64,000 nucleotides of DNA from Litoditis marina. Its lineage: Eukaryota; Nematoda; Chromadorea; Rhabditida; Rhabditidae. The translations under genes were made by a program, and so were the position numbers. Where the stretch lies: contig OZ038434.1 in NCBI GenBank assembly GCA_964036275.1, positions 10,683,060-10,747,059 of the forward strand, in the 5' to 3' direction. The notes under the pieces were generated by a model, which saw only the letters and a program-made list of their open reading frames with translations, did not search any database and was not told where the DNA came from. This document shows positions 45,123-57,100 of this stretch, one piece after another; the first letter of the stretch is position 1, and every line of letters starts with the position of its first letter.

Positions 45123-48100
45123 CTATAAATGGTACTCTTCCATCTCGAACTTATCGGAGGAACGACCGTCGAATCGGGCATCTGGAGTGTTGTAACCGGA
45201 CTCGATACTGAAAATGTAGGATTGTGAATATTTCGTGAAGGGTCACGTGAGAAAACGTGAAGAAGATCACTATTCACATTTCCAAAGGTATAAATCAATT
45301 ACATTTCAAGCAACTATTTTTCTGAGCAAAAAAGTTGAAAAACTCCTAGGTATGTATATTTTCAACTGAAACTATGTTTAAGCGTGTTTCACGTCATTCC
45401 AATACGAAATTCTTAGTAACAACCTTGGTTCCGTGACCAGTTCAGCTCCCTGCCCCGAGTCGTTGGAGTCGAGAAGTTCACACTCGGGCGCGCTCATTTC
45501 CTTCGGTTCTTTACGAAGAATCTGGAAGGGATTTCGTTGAACCGCTGTACTGGTATATTGTCAAAACACGGGACCACCTGGGCTAGTCGGTAACATTCAA
45601 ATGTCGCCGCATGACCTGAGTTTAATTCCTGTTAGCGAAAACTTCACATTCGAACTCAGGAGCTGGTTATAAACCTCACACAATGAAGCTCACTACGGTC
45701 GAATCTGTGTATTTTGTAACTGTAAATCGAAAATGTTTGTGGGTTGACGCCAGTATTTTTAGGCTAGTATGGTGGTTTCAGATCAAACTACATAGCACGG
45801 TTCCCTATAGCCTAAATATGAGGTAATTCGGTGAGATTAATCTGTAAGTATGGGCGTACATTCGGTGTTTGTTCTCCGTTCCTGTTTCCATCTGGGGCGC
45901 GGGCCACTGAATCCAACTCCTGGTGCTTGAATCGATATACATCCCGTCTGAACAAAAATTGTGGGGTTATAACTTGCACAATCACTGAGTTGATTCTCAA
46001 AACTACATGACCTAGAAATTTGAACATTCACAGTAGGAGCCCACAAAGAGATGACGGGAACTGGGAGCGTCTTCCAATATTACAATGGGTGGGCCGCATG
46101 TCATTTGTCTTGGTTAAACCAACCGTTTCTGTTCCATATGAGGTTTCCGTATCAGAGATCCTCGAATTGGGCGTTCCACTATGGCGGCGGAGAATGGTCG
46201 CTCCACTGAGAACACAATATCTTTCTGAAAAAAATTGGGATGTTTTACAGGTATCGAGGTTAGTATTTACTAACGACCACGAAAGATCCATTTATTCTTC
46301 TCCGGAAAAATGTATTATTTCCATCCATGCCTTTGGCTTTGCCGATAATTTGAATTATACTCTGGCTTGATGAAATTTGTAGTAGTCATTGACATATTTG
46401 CATGTGTTGTCATGTTCTTAACGTGTGTTTCACATTTTCGCCAAAGAAGACAACTCGATGACTATACTTTCACAGTCACGTGAAACATGCTAAACACAGC
46501 TGAGAAAAGTGAAATGACAAAGTGCACCATCCGTCATTAGAATGCTATCTTTACGTACATACTCAATTTACTTCTAGTGTAATTATACCTTGGCCGAAAG
46601 TAATTTCACGCTTGGCATATACATTGATGCCAGAAGGTTCCCGTTGACAGCCAGTCGAATTTCGATCAAATCCTCCCCGAAACCGATGATGAAAGGAAAT
46701 CGGAACGCTAGAAAATACGAAATTGACACTATAATAGTTATAATACATAATATAACTTATTTGTAGATTGATAGACATGAAAATATTCGTGAACAGTAGT
46801 AATCATGTACTGACGTTTCGTTTGAACTTTTTCTCCGTACGGATGAATTCCGAGTTCTAAATTGATGACTGATTTGGTAAGTTGGTACTGAGTTGAACTT
46901 GGATAACTTTGAAAATCTCTCAAGTGTCCTTTCAACTGCTGCAGAAGTAGCATTGCTTTCAGAAGTTGTTGACGAACGCATTTCTGACAGAACACGTTCC
47001 TTGTATGCAAAAAGACATCAGTTAATGTCAGCAATCAACACGCGAGCAGTACGAATTGAATTCTCTGTGGTTTCCAAAACATTGCGTTGTTCCCTGAAAG
47101 ATGACATAAACCGTTGCAATCTCGCGCGAGCGGTCAAAGCTGTCAGAGAAGGGAGAAGTCTGAAGCAAACACAGCAGAAAAACACAGTAGCTCGAACACA
47201 GATTAGTCAACTCAGTAAAGCAGATGGAACGCTGGCAAGCTCCAAACATGATGTGAAACGAGTGGTGGGAGAGTTCTACAACAAGTTGTTTGCACCGAGT
47301 AGACCTTCACATGTAGTGAATTTAGTTGCGAGTGAACCACTTCTACCTGTTCTTGAATCAGAAGTCAAATCTGCCATTGCCTCCAGACCCAAAGGTAGAT
47401 CACCTGGGGAAGATCGAATCACGGCAGAAATGCTACAGGTTGGCACTGATGTATTGACTCCTCATTTGACCAGGATTTCAATGAGTGTCTCGAACAGGAA
47501 ACGGTTCCCAACAACTTTGCTGATTCAGTGATCACTTTGTTGTTCAAGAAAGGAAATCCTCTTGATATCAAGAATTTCCGCCCGATCTCTCTATTGTCGA
47601 CAGTTTACAAAGTCTTTACTACTGTTCTTTGTCGTAGAATGGAAAGAGACTTGGAGGATAACCAGCCAGCAGAGCAAGCAGGTTTTCGTAAACAGTTCTC
47701 AACGATAGACCACGTGTTTGCCGTACGTGAGCTCATGCAAAAATCATGTGAATACCGCTTTCCTCTGTACATGGCATTCGTTGATTATCGCAAAGCATTC
47801 GACTCAGTCGAGTTTGACTCAGTGTGGACAGCTCTTTCCAACCAAGGGGTTAACACGAAGATAATCAATACAATAAAAGCAGTTTATGCAAAAGCGCAGG
47901 TTCATGTCAGGATAGGTACCGACAAAACACCAGTAGTGGTTCAGCGAGGAGTTCGACAGGGAGATACCATATCCCCAATGTTGTTCTCTGCTGTTGTCGA
48001 AGAAGTCTTCCGCGTCCTTGACTGGGATGAGTACGGTATTCCGATCAGTGGCACAAGACTCACTAATCTCCGCTTTGCTGATGACATTGTTGTTTTCTCT

Positions 48101-51100
48101 CAGTGTCCTCACGAACTTCAGCAAATGTTACAAGAACTGTCAGAGGCCAGCAAGAGAGTGGGCCTCACAATCAATCATGAAAAGACATTGGTGATGTCAA
48201 ACTATATTGAAACACCTATCACTGTCGATGGATTGATCCTACTCTATTGTGAAAAGTTCATTTATCTTGGACACCGTCTCTCGTTTGAGCTGAACGATAC
48301 GCCTGAAATACAACGTCGAATTCGTGCGGGTTGGTGTGCTTTCAATCGATACTATCAACTTCTCACAAGTCGTACCGTTTCATTGGCGCTGAAACGTAAG
48401 GTCTACCAGGCATGCATAGAACCAGCAATTCTGTATGGCTGTGAGACATGGGTACTCCGTCTCAAAGATCATTCTACCTTGATCACTGGTCAGCGGAGAA
48501 TGATGAGAAAAATGATTGGTGTGACCCTTTTCGATCGTCATACCAACGAGTGGCTTTCGAGAACAGTGCGACTACCAGACATTCGTGAACGTGCTGCCAT
48601 TAGAAAATGGTCGTGGGCAAGACACGTCAGCCGCATGGAAAATGATCGTTGGGCGAAAACGATGGTGGAATGGTGTCCAATTGACGCACCAAGACCCCCG
48701 GGGCGACCAAAACAAAGATGGAGAGATGAGTTCGAAGAAGCTGTCGGAAGAAACTGGATGAGGATCGCTAGAGAAGAGATGCAGACTTGGAAAGATAAAA
48801 TGTTGCGGCGAATTGTACAGATTCTGATCCCGTAATAAACTATTGTATTGTATTGTATTGTAAATTGATGACTGAGGCGAGAGTTCAATAAAACATATTT
48901 TTTTCACTAATTGTTCTGAGTACGTATGCTAGAAGATCCCGGCACCTTTATCCCATTCCGCGTCTTTTGCTCTGCCTCACTATTTATCGTCTCGTACATC
49001 CCGGCGGGATGTAAGAGCAGAGGAAGAGCGTATGTTTGAGGAGACGCAGGATGGGATGAAGGGTCCGGGATCTTCTAGCATACGTACTCTGAATATCATA
49101 CAATTGCTCACCAAAGTCGTTGAGAGACGTTGACCAGAAGGTTTTCTCCCTGTTCCACCTTCCCTCCGTTTGCTCGAACAACAGCGTGTTATCTAAAAGT
49201 TGTTCGGAGGTTTTTGAGGATGTAATCATAGTTAACTTTTAGTTGTGACTGCATACACAGAACATATGTCCTATTCTGATATTAATACGCTTACGTGGAA
49301 TAAAGAGGTTCACATTTGTATTTATCATGTCATCTATTTATTATTAGTTACTACCACAAATAAACTCTTCTTAGGTCAATGAAAAAAGTTTCAGAACTTT
49401 TTTCCGTAAACATTTGTTGAAACTGACTCTGTTGTAGCATGACAAACTCGTCGCTCTCGCCGTCTGACGCACTCCGCAGGACTCCTCTCTCTTGTTTGGG
49501 TAGATCACAGTTGATCAGTTCTTCAGTACCTTCTCTGAAACCAATTGAGAAACTTTTTTTAGGTGGTAACTTGTAACCACGTGTTTGAAGAAACTCTTCT
49601 TTAAGAAATTTACATCTTCTACTGCACTACTTGTACAAGCGACGAGTACGATATATCATGGCAAAACGATGACCTCGAGAATAGTGTTTTTGAAATGTTT
49701 CTATTTGCAACTTTCTATTCACTTTTAAGGGTGAGTTCAACGAATCACGTGAATACCTATGTTGTCCAAGAAATATGGATGTAGATATTTCGGTTTACTC
49801 ACGTGAGGTTGACAATGTAGACGTGATTGCGTGAGAGAGCGATAACTTTGACAACACTCTGGTATGATCCCTTCTCGTAGACACACACGGTCAGCGGCTC
49901 ATCCGGGAGGGAGTGCGACTGAAGTTCGAGAAGTTTCAATTAGAATCCGAAACAAACATGCAATTGTTTTCACACGTATGGGGTCAAAGTTCAATGTGAT
50001 ATTCGATGTACTTTCTGAGGTTGCGGCAAAACTAAAACTTGTTTTTGTTCTCTCTTTGTTTTATCGCTTCCTTACATAGCTGTTCTCGCCATTCACATTC
50101 TTCATTTTTTTTACAATGTTCATTTGGAAAGATTCTTCCTCCTTTCTGCATTCAAATTGTCCTGAGTCTCTCTCACCGTGAGCATGGTGAAGTTGTTGGT
50201 GAGTACAGTTCCCACAGTGATTCTACCGAGTGGCCCGAGGGCCCATCGGAGTAGAAGTAGTTTCTTCCCAACACAGGCCACTATGTTCAGTCGAAGTCCC
50301 GAAACGTCAGACGGGGCGAAAAAGTGACAGCCTGACAAAAGTACATGTTTCACAATGAGTTCAGCTTTTCAATACTCTGTAATAACACAAGTTTTCCATT
50401 CATTCATTGGATTTAAGATTTAAAGTTATCTCCTTCATAACATTTGTCTCTATCAAACACTCTTTATGAAAATGTAGTTGAATAAGCATATTTGAATGTG
50501 TGTTCAGTTTCACGTTTCACGATGAATCGTTTGTAACTAGTAATGAAAAAATTAGGAATCTAAGCGAATACAGAATACAGAAAGCGTAGCAAACCGTCCA
50601 GCCTCATGAGAAGTTTATTTGAGTTTCTCATGAGATACCTCATGAGCTACTCGTGGACGCTTAATGTTGTAGCACAGCAATCAATGAAATCGCATGAGAA
50701 ACTCGTGCTAATAGCTCATGAGGTGATCTTATGAACTTTTGTGGGGATCGCTACGCCGCCAGTAGACCAGAGAAGTTGGGTTTACACACCTTTCGTCCCG
50801 GGTATCCGGTGCTGTTGACATATTTTCTTCTGCACAGGGTTTCCTGTTTGGAGGGCCGCCCGCAGCTCAGCCAGGGCGAATACTATCAATGAAGAATCCT
50901 TGCCTAAAACATGGAAATTGAAACATTCCGCTGTTCTATTTTATACTCTACTTTCGCATAGAGATCTGAAACACCAGATCAGGTTTTGAAAACCTCACTG
51001 ACTCACCCTTGTCCATTCGAGCAATGAATAAACCAAAGTGTTCCAGAACGGAGAGTTGCTGGATTCTGAAAAAAAACGTTAATTTTTCTTATTTCTTACC

Positions 51101-54100
51101 CATCGAGTTGCTTGTTGTTTTTCATGATTCTCATTCAAAGGTTTTAATTCTTTGACATAACTTTGATTTAATTTTGAAACACTCTTTTTAATTAACTCCA
51201 AGAGCATGTCGCTTTTGATGTTTCAATTGCACTCACCGAACGTCTTTCTCGAACAGGGGTAGTGTTCGTTCCTCGTTGATGAATACCACTCCACTCTCCT
51301 CTGAAGATATCAGAAGGGACCCGGGACCCCAGGCATCCGAGCCAAGAACTTCGTACGACGCAATATTACGGATTATCAACTCCTTGTCCCAAGGCTGAAA
51401 ACATCAGGTCTATAGGGTTCCAAGATACCGTTTCAAGCTGTTATGAAAATGATGGTTTGAGTTCTCTCAAGCTGTTATGAAGAATGATGGTTTGAGTTCT
51501 ATCCACTCTATTCAGTTATTTAATCACAGCAGAACTTCTGTAGAAAAACTCAAATAATTGAGTAGAACTGTATTATTTTAGGGGATTCAATCGACTACTT
51601 TTTGCTCTGGAAACCTTCTAAAACAGTATATTTCGCAGTTTTACCTGTTTTCGACAGATGCTGGTCATTTTGACCGAGTCAGCTACGTCTCCACTGAGCA
51701 TTTTCTCCAACTTGATCAGTTCGCCGAGTTTACAAAAGTCGACCGTTTCCTTGGGGGCCTCCTTCCGGATGGGAGAGCGGAGGTGGCGGATCACAGTGTC
51801 CGTCATCTTGTTCAACCCCTATCAAAGATACGACTATAGAAAAGATTATAATACGGTGGAATTCATTCCGAGGATTGAAATTTTCTCGGAGTGAATCTAC
51901 GTTAAAAGGCCGGGTTCATGATAAAGTGATCGCTACAAGAGGCTTAGATGTTTCTTCTTTCAAGGTTGAGATCATGTATGTGAGTCACAAACTTCTACAA
52001 TAGTTATGTAAAATTAATACCAGAAACGGAAAAACTGTCTTACTCCTTTTTTGAAGTTTTTCAACCTTGCAGTTTGACAAACATACCTTCTGGCACTCTT
52101 TCATGTACTCCATGTACATGTCTTTCAATAGAGTATCATTTGTCCGTTGTCGTTTTTCAACGAAAACTTTTGCGTTGAAAGCTGCCTTCTCGGCATTTAT
52201 CACTGGAATAGTTAATGTTATTGTTCACAATTATAACTTTCATGTAAATAATGATAAGTGGTTTTGTATACTGTGAGGATTGTATTGTAGGAATGTCCCA
52301 GAAATATTGGGTGGAACTGTTTTGAATTGCTTTAGATATCTGTATTGAATTCAGTTTTTTACACTTATTCCGAATCAGCTTGTTCAATAAATATTGCATT
52401 TCATTTCATTTAAATCTCAAAAAACGTGTGAGACCAACATTTTGTGAGTAGGAATTCCCGGAAGACTGCGGCATCATCGAACACATTGGGATGGGGTATG
52501 GAGGGCCCGAAAGCGGGAACACTCTCCTCACTGTAGACCCAGAGACGCCAGAGACCGGTTGACTCCTCGTATGTGACCACGGCAAACACATCTGGAGGAA
52601 AAAGAATGTGGGTAAAATTATGACGACTGTAGTAGTTGTGTTTAATTTACTTATATACTTTTAGTGTTTAATTTACATATATACATGCATGTTTGCGACA
52701 TAAAAAGGACTTCCGGAAAATTATCAGGGTACAGTTAGTAACATCATGAATATTCTATCCAAATAATCAAACCTCATCAATCCTATATTATCAAACCTCC
52801 ACTGACTATCTGTTTTTTCCAAGATACGCAGGATTGTATACCGATATATCTTCACAATACATACTCAGATAACATAGTTGAGAGGAGTTTTCTAGCCATA
52901 TTTCCGTGGATGTCTTTCACATAAAACTTCTTTTTTTTTCACTTACGTGTGAAGTGGCTCTTCATCATGGTGGGACTGAAACTGGGGTGAAGGGGGTCTC
53001 CTGTCCACTCGAAGACGATGTTCACTATGTCGTTCCCCACGTGGCGTTTACGCTCAATCTGCAATCAACCGAATATTCACGTAACACGTGATCAGGATCT
53101 GCTTTTGATCCTTTATACCAATCAATAATTTTCACAAAATAACGATTTTGTACGTTCTGAGCCGTTCTTCGTCAAACTTTACGCTTTTCAGGAATAATCT
53201 AATGAAGAAAAGACTTACAACTCGAAAAAAATATATTCAACATTTTTGAACAGCAAGAGAAGCTCAAATCATTCTACGCTGCCCACTTCTCATCAGTTTT
53301 ATATGTCCAAATGAACATAGAATATGATAACAAGTTGCTTGTTGTTGTCTGGCTTCGTTCTAATGAACCTACTTTATTTATTTATTTATTTGATGCACTA
53401 CGAGGTGCGCTAAACGAGAAAGAAAAAACTAAACACAGAATAAATTGGATACAATTGATCAAAGAAAAAGAACATAGTAAAATACAGAAAAAACTCGAAC
53501 AATAGTCCGGACAGTACACGTGTAGAATTATGAAAAATACGTCTACAAAGTCCGCTAACTACACAGATTTGGTGTATGGAGTGATGAATTCAAAAATCAG
53601 TGTTTCGCCAATCGAAGCTACATGCTCTGATGTATATCTGAATAGGAATCGAATCGTGTTGTTACCTTTCTCTGCCACAGAAAGTAAAGTGAACAACTAC
53701 AGACAGTCCTGAACAAACCCGCACCCCTGCAGACACCGTATCTAGAGAAGGGAGGGGGCTACGTGTTAGACTACGATTGAGTTATACCCGTTAGATTTGT
53801 GTTTCCTAACCTAGTTTGATATTTGATATTGTTCCTAATTTCTGGTAAACCAGAAAATGTCAAGCGATTGTTTGGGGTATTGAACTAATATTGTTCGAGT
53901 TACCTAGTTTATTGAGTACGACTTTGTCTAATCACATGTTGTTATGTTTCAAGAATTGGATAAACCTTATTAATCATACCTGTTGATCATTTTCCTTGCT
54001 GTACGGTAGCATTGTGGAAATGTGGAACATTATTTCATGACCGGCAAACGCCGTATAAACCGATTCTTTTCCGGTTGAATTGGCTGAAAAGGACAAATCC

Positions 54101-57100
54101 ACAATCTTCAGGGGTGAAAATCATGTGATGATGAGGTGTATACATATTTAGATATAGTATGTAACAATATGGCCACCTACGATAATTGAAAGGCATTTCC
54201 GGTACGTACAAAGTCATAGGCGGTAGTTGACAAGATTATTTGGAACTAACAGATCATTCATTAACGTAGAGTTCACATTTACGCACCTTACTAAATCCAG
54301 GTGATAGCAGGAGCTAGCTGAACTTTCTATGTGTGCATTTTTAGTTTTTTTTATCTATTTCATTCCCAAAAGAAGTATTTGCTTGTTTACACTTACACGT
54401 GGTGTCCAACCCTCCTCGATAGTTGCCCCAATGTTGCAGTTCTATCCGATGTCCGAGAATCTTCAGAAATCTCTCGAAATGCTCGTTGCCGTGCTCTGAA
54501 ACAGCACTTGTATTCGACTCACACTTCAATTATAAATCACTAAACAGTAAGCACAACGAATTTGGAAAAGGTTTCCGATTTATTTCTTGAATGTTTTGTT
54601 GTGTTTCACAACAAACTATTCAAATCGATCTCAAGTTTGTTTTGTTTTCTTTAGCCAAAAATTGACATGAAACTAGCTAATAATAAAAGTTGAGATTGAT
54701 CTGAAGTTTTACAATCTTTTTTTGCCCTCTCTTCTAACCGAGTATCTCCAATAGTTTAGTTTTAAGCTGCACTAGGCCCTGTTTTAAGAATGACTGAAAC
54801 GCTGTCGTCACAAAATCATTTTCCGTTGCTGATAAATACTGAATAATATAACGAAAAGGGTATACGATTTCGTTTCCGGTAACCTAATCTGGAATCCCTA
54901 ATTTGTGAGAGGATAATTGTTGTGCCTCTACCCTATTCCACTTCAATTATCCCTTCAGCCGTGCGGAAGTAAAGAAATCAGAAACCTCAAGAAACCAACC
55001 AGAAAATGATCTATGAATACTTAAAGCCTTCCTGAAGGTTTTTGAGGTTCTGGCGTGGAAGAAAAAACTATTTGACCGTGTTTTTCATCAAAACTTGTAT
55101 TTTAGCAATTCATAGACTGCACACAATAAAACAATGTTCTGCTACAACAAAAGAAACACCGTGAGAAACGCTGCCAAATTTGTTTGCGGGTTTCCAAATA
55201 GTCATTTTTTCGGTATAAATGAATGTTTCATGTATTTTTCAAACTGTAACATCTCTCCCTTCAAACTCCAATCCTTTCGAGAAGACCATACTAACCATTG
55301 CTGAACATTTGCGCATCAGACACCTGATCGTCTAGTGCAAAAATGACGCCGATTTTGCAATTGACGGAGCCTTCTTGGTCCTCGAGAACGACCAACTCCT
55401 TCTGAATCTTCGGGTTGCTGACTTCTTTCAATTGTCTCGCGTAGTCGCTCATTTCGGGAAAACGTCTGCAAAGCACAAAAGAATGCAAATAAGCACAAAT
55501 GAACCTAATTGAATATAAGTGATGTAAACCGAGTCAAGGTGAGAAGATCAAGCCGAGAAAAACGTTGTATTCACCAAAAAGGTAAAAAAAGTTCGGCAGA
55601 ATGGGAAAGGTGACTGATTGCTAGATGAATAGGATTTGCAATATATATTATCCCTTCACGACCTCCAAAGTTAGTGAATAAGAATATTGAGTACGAAGTT
55701 TTGAATGCTCAAAGGTACGAACTAGTCTTCATAATAATCAATTTATATGATATGAACATGACCAATTCATGTAGAAGTGCTCTGCACTTTTGCGAATCAA
55801 CTTACTGTAGAATTGCCTTGGCTGTGAGACTCTTCGCACCGTAGGGAACAGGCATACACATACGTCGCGGACCCTGAAATTAAGTGGGGGCCGAATTGAT
55901 CAACTTCTGTCTCTCGCCGGAATCGAAACTGCGAGCAAAGTATTCGTAGCAGGGCGATAGCCACTGCGCTACTAGAGCACATAGCCGCCAGGCTTTGGAA
56001 TCGGAGACATGTGTGCGTACACAGCGAGAAGTGAGATATACAGTTCCCTCCCGCCTTTCTCTTGGCGACGACTATAAAGTGTCATGTACCTGTATCTGCA
56101 CATGTGTCTGCGATACTACCTGTGATTTTACCTGAAAAATCATACCGGAGTGAACTATATCCACTACCAAGTTCCTCTAGAACACATTTGTATATTAAAA
56201 TTGCAGTGGCTCCGTAACTAGTAGGAATTTTCATATTTCATGCACTATAATAATTCTCCTCGACATTTTCTTTTTTCTTCCCCCATTTTCTTTTTTCTTC
56301 CCCCATTTTCTCAAAGACAACTTTTCATATATCACTTAGAATAAGTCTAGACGTGAAGAAAATTTCACCTGCGCAGTACAAGTTAACTACTCAATTAATG
56401 TGTTGATTGGCTCGGAACAAAACGCTGCGCGCTTTGAACTTGGAGAAGTCAGCCACTAGCCTTACGAATGTGTAATAACGTGAACGGTGAAAAGTGACAA
56501 ATTATCGAAACCTGTCTCTGCAAACTGGAAGGTTTTGGTTTGCTTGGAAGGTTTTGGAAGGAAGGAAATGGAAGGAATAGAAGGTTTGGAAATTTCTGCA
56601 ATTTTGTTGCAAGCTCCGTTTTAGCTATTTCTATTATAAATAGATGAAAGTTGATGAGTGCATTTAAAGCGTGCATGATAAAGAAATGTAGAAAAGTAGT
56701 GTGAGACTCCCGTATATCTCGTTTCCTAAGCAAAATGTACGAAAACCCCGAACATGCCACTGTTCTTGAAATGCCGTACTTTTTGAGTCCACAGAATAGC
56801 TCTGCATAGTTTGTTGTCATCGATTTCTTCTTCTACCATAATTGAAAGGAAAAACGGAGACTTTGTCGTAGGATCGATGCCGGAGAAATTCTGATGCTCT
56901 GAAAAATATGTTGTTACTTACAAGTTTTGATTTTTTTCCACTTAAACTTTAATTTCGCCAGTTTTTTTTTGATTTTGCACTGTTTCATACATATGGGAAT
57001 AAACTTCTGGATAGTACAGCCTTTAACTGTAAAACGAAACAATCTATGCTCTCAAAAAGGACAGGTGGGGTAGCAATCCCTTCAATCTTATGAGAAGTTC

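Noticed and set aside
46893..48835. RT region as part of a functional autonomous element
   Set aside because: The endonuclease is missing and there is a frameshift near 47478.
47819..48907. Several 65-116 codon minus-strand frames inside the LINE
   Set aside because: These are shadows of the reverse transcriptase frame on the opposite strand.
48984..49229. Methionine-started frame (MITSSKTSEQ...) as an independent gene
   Set aside because: The part from 49192 onward is GARNL3 exon 19; the upstream part is intron, with an AACTTTTAG acceptor inside the apparent frame.
49351..49428. Possible early end of GARNL3 by reading through from exon 49534 to an in-frame TAG
   Set aside because: A GTCAGT donor at 49427 joins in phase to 49192, and the downstream exons clearly continue the CNH domain, so the stop is intronic. 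It could still be an alternative end.
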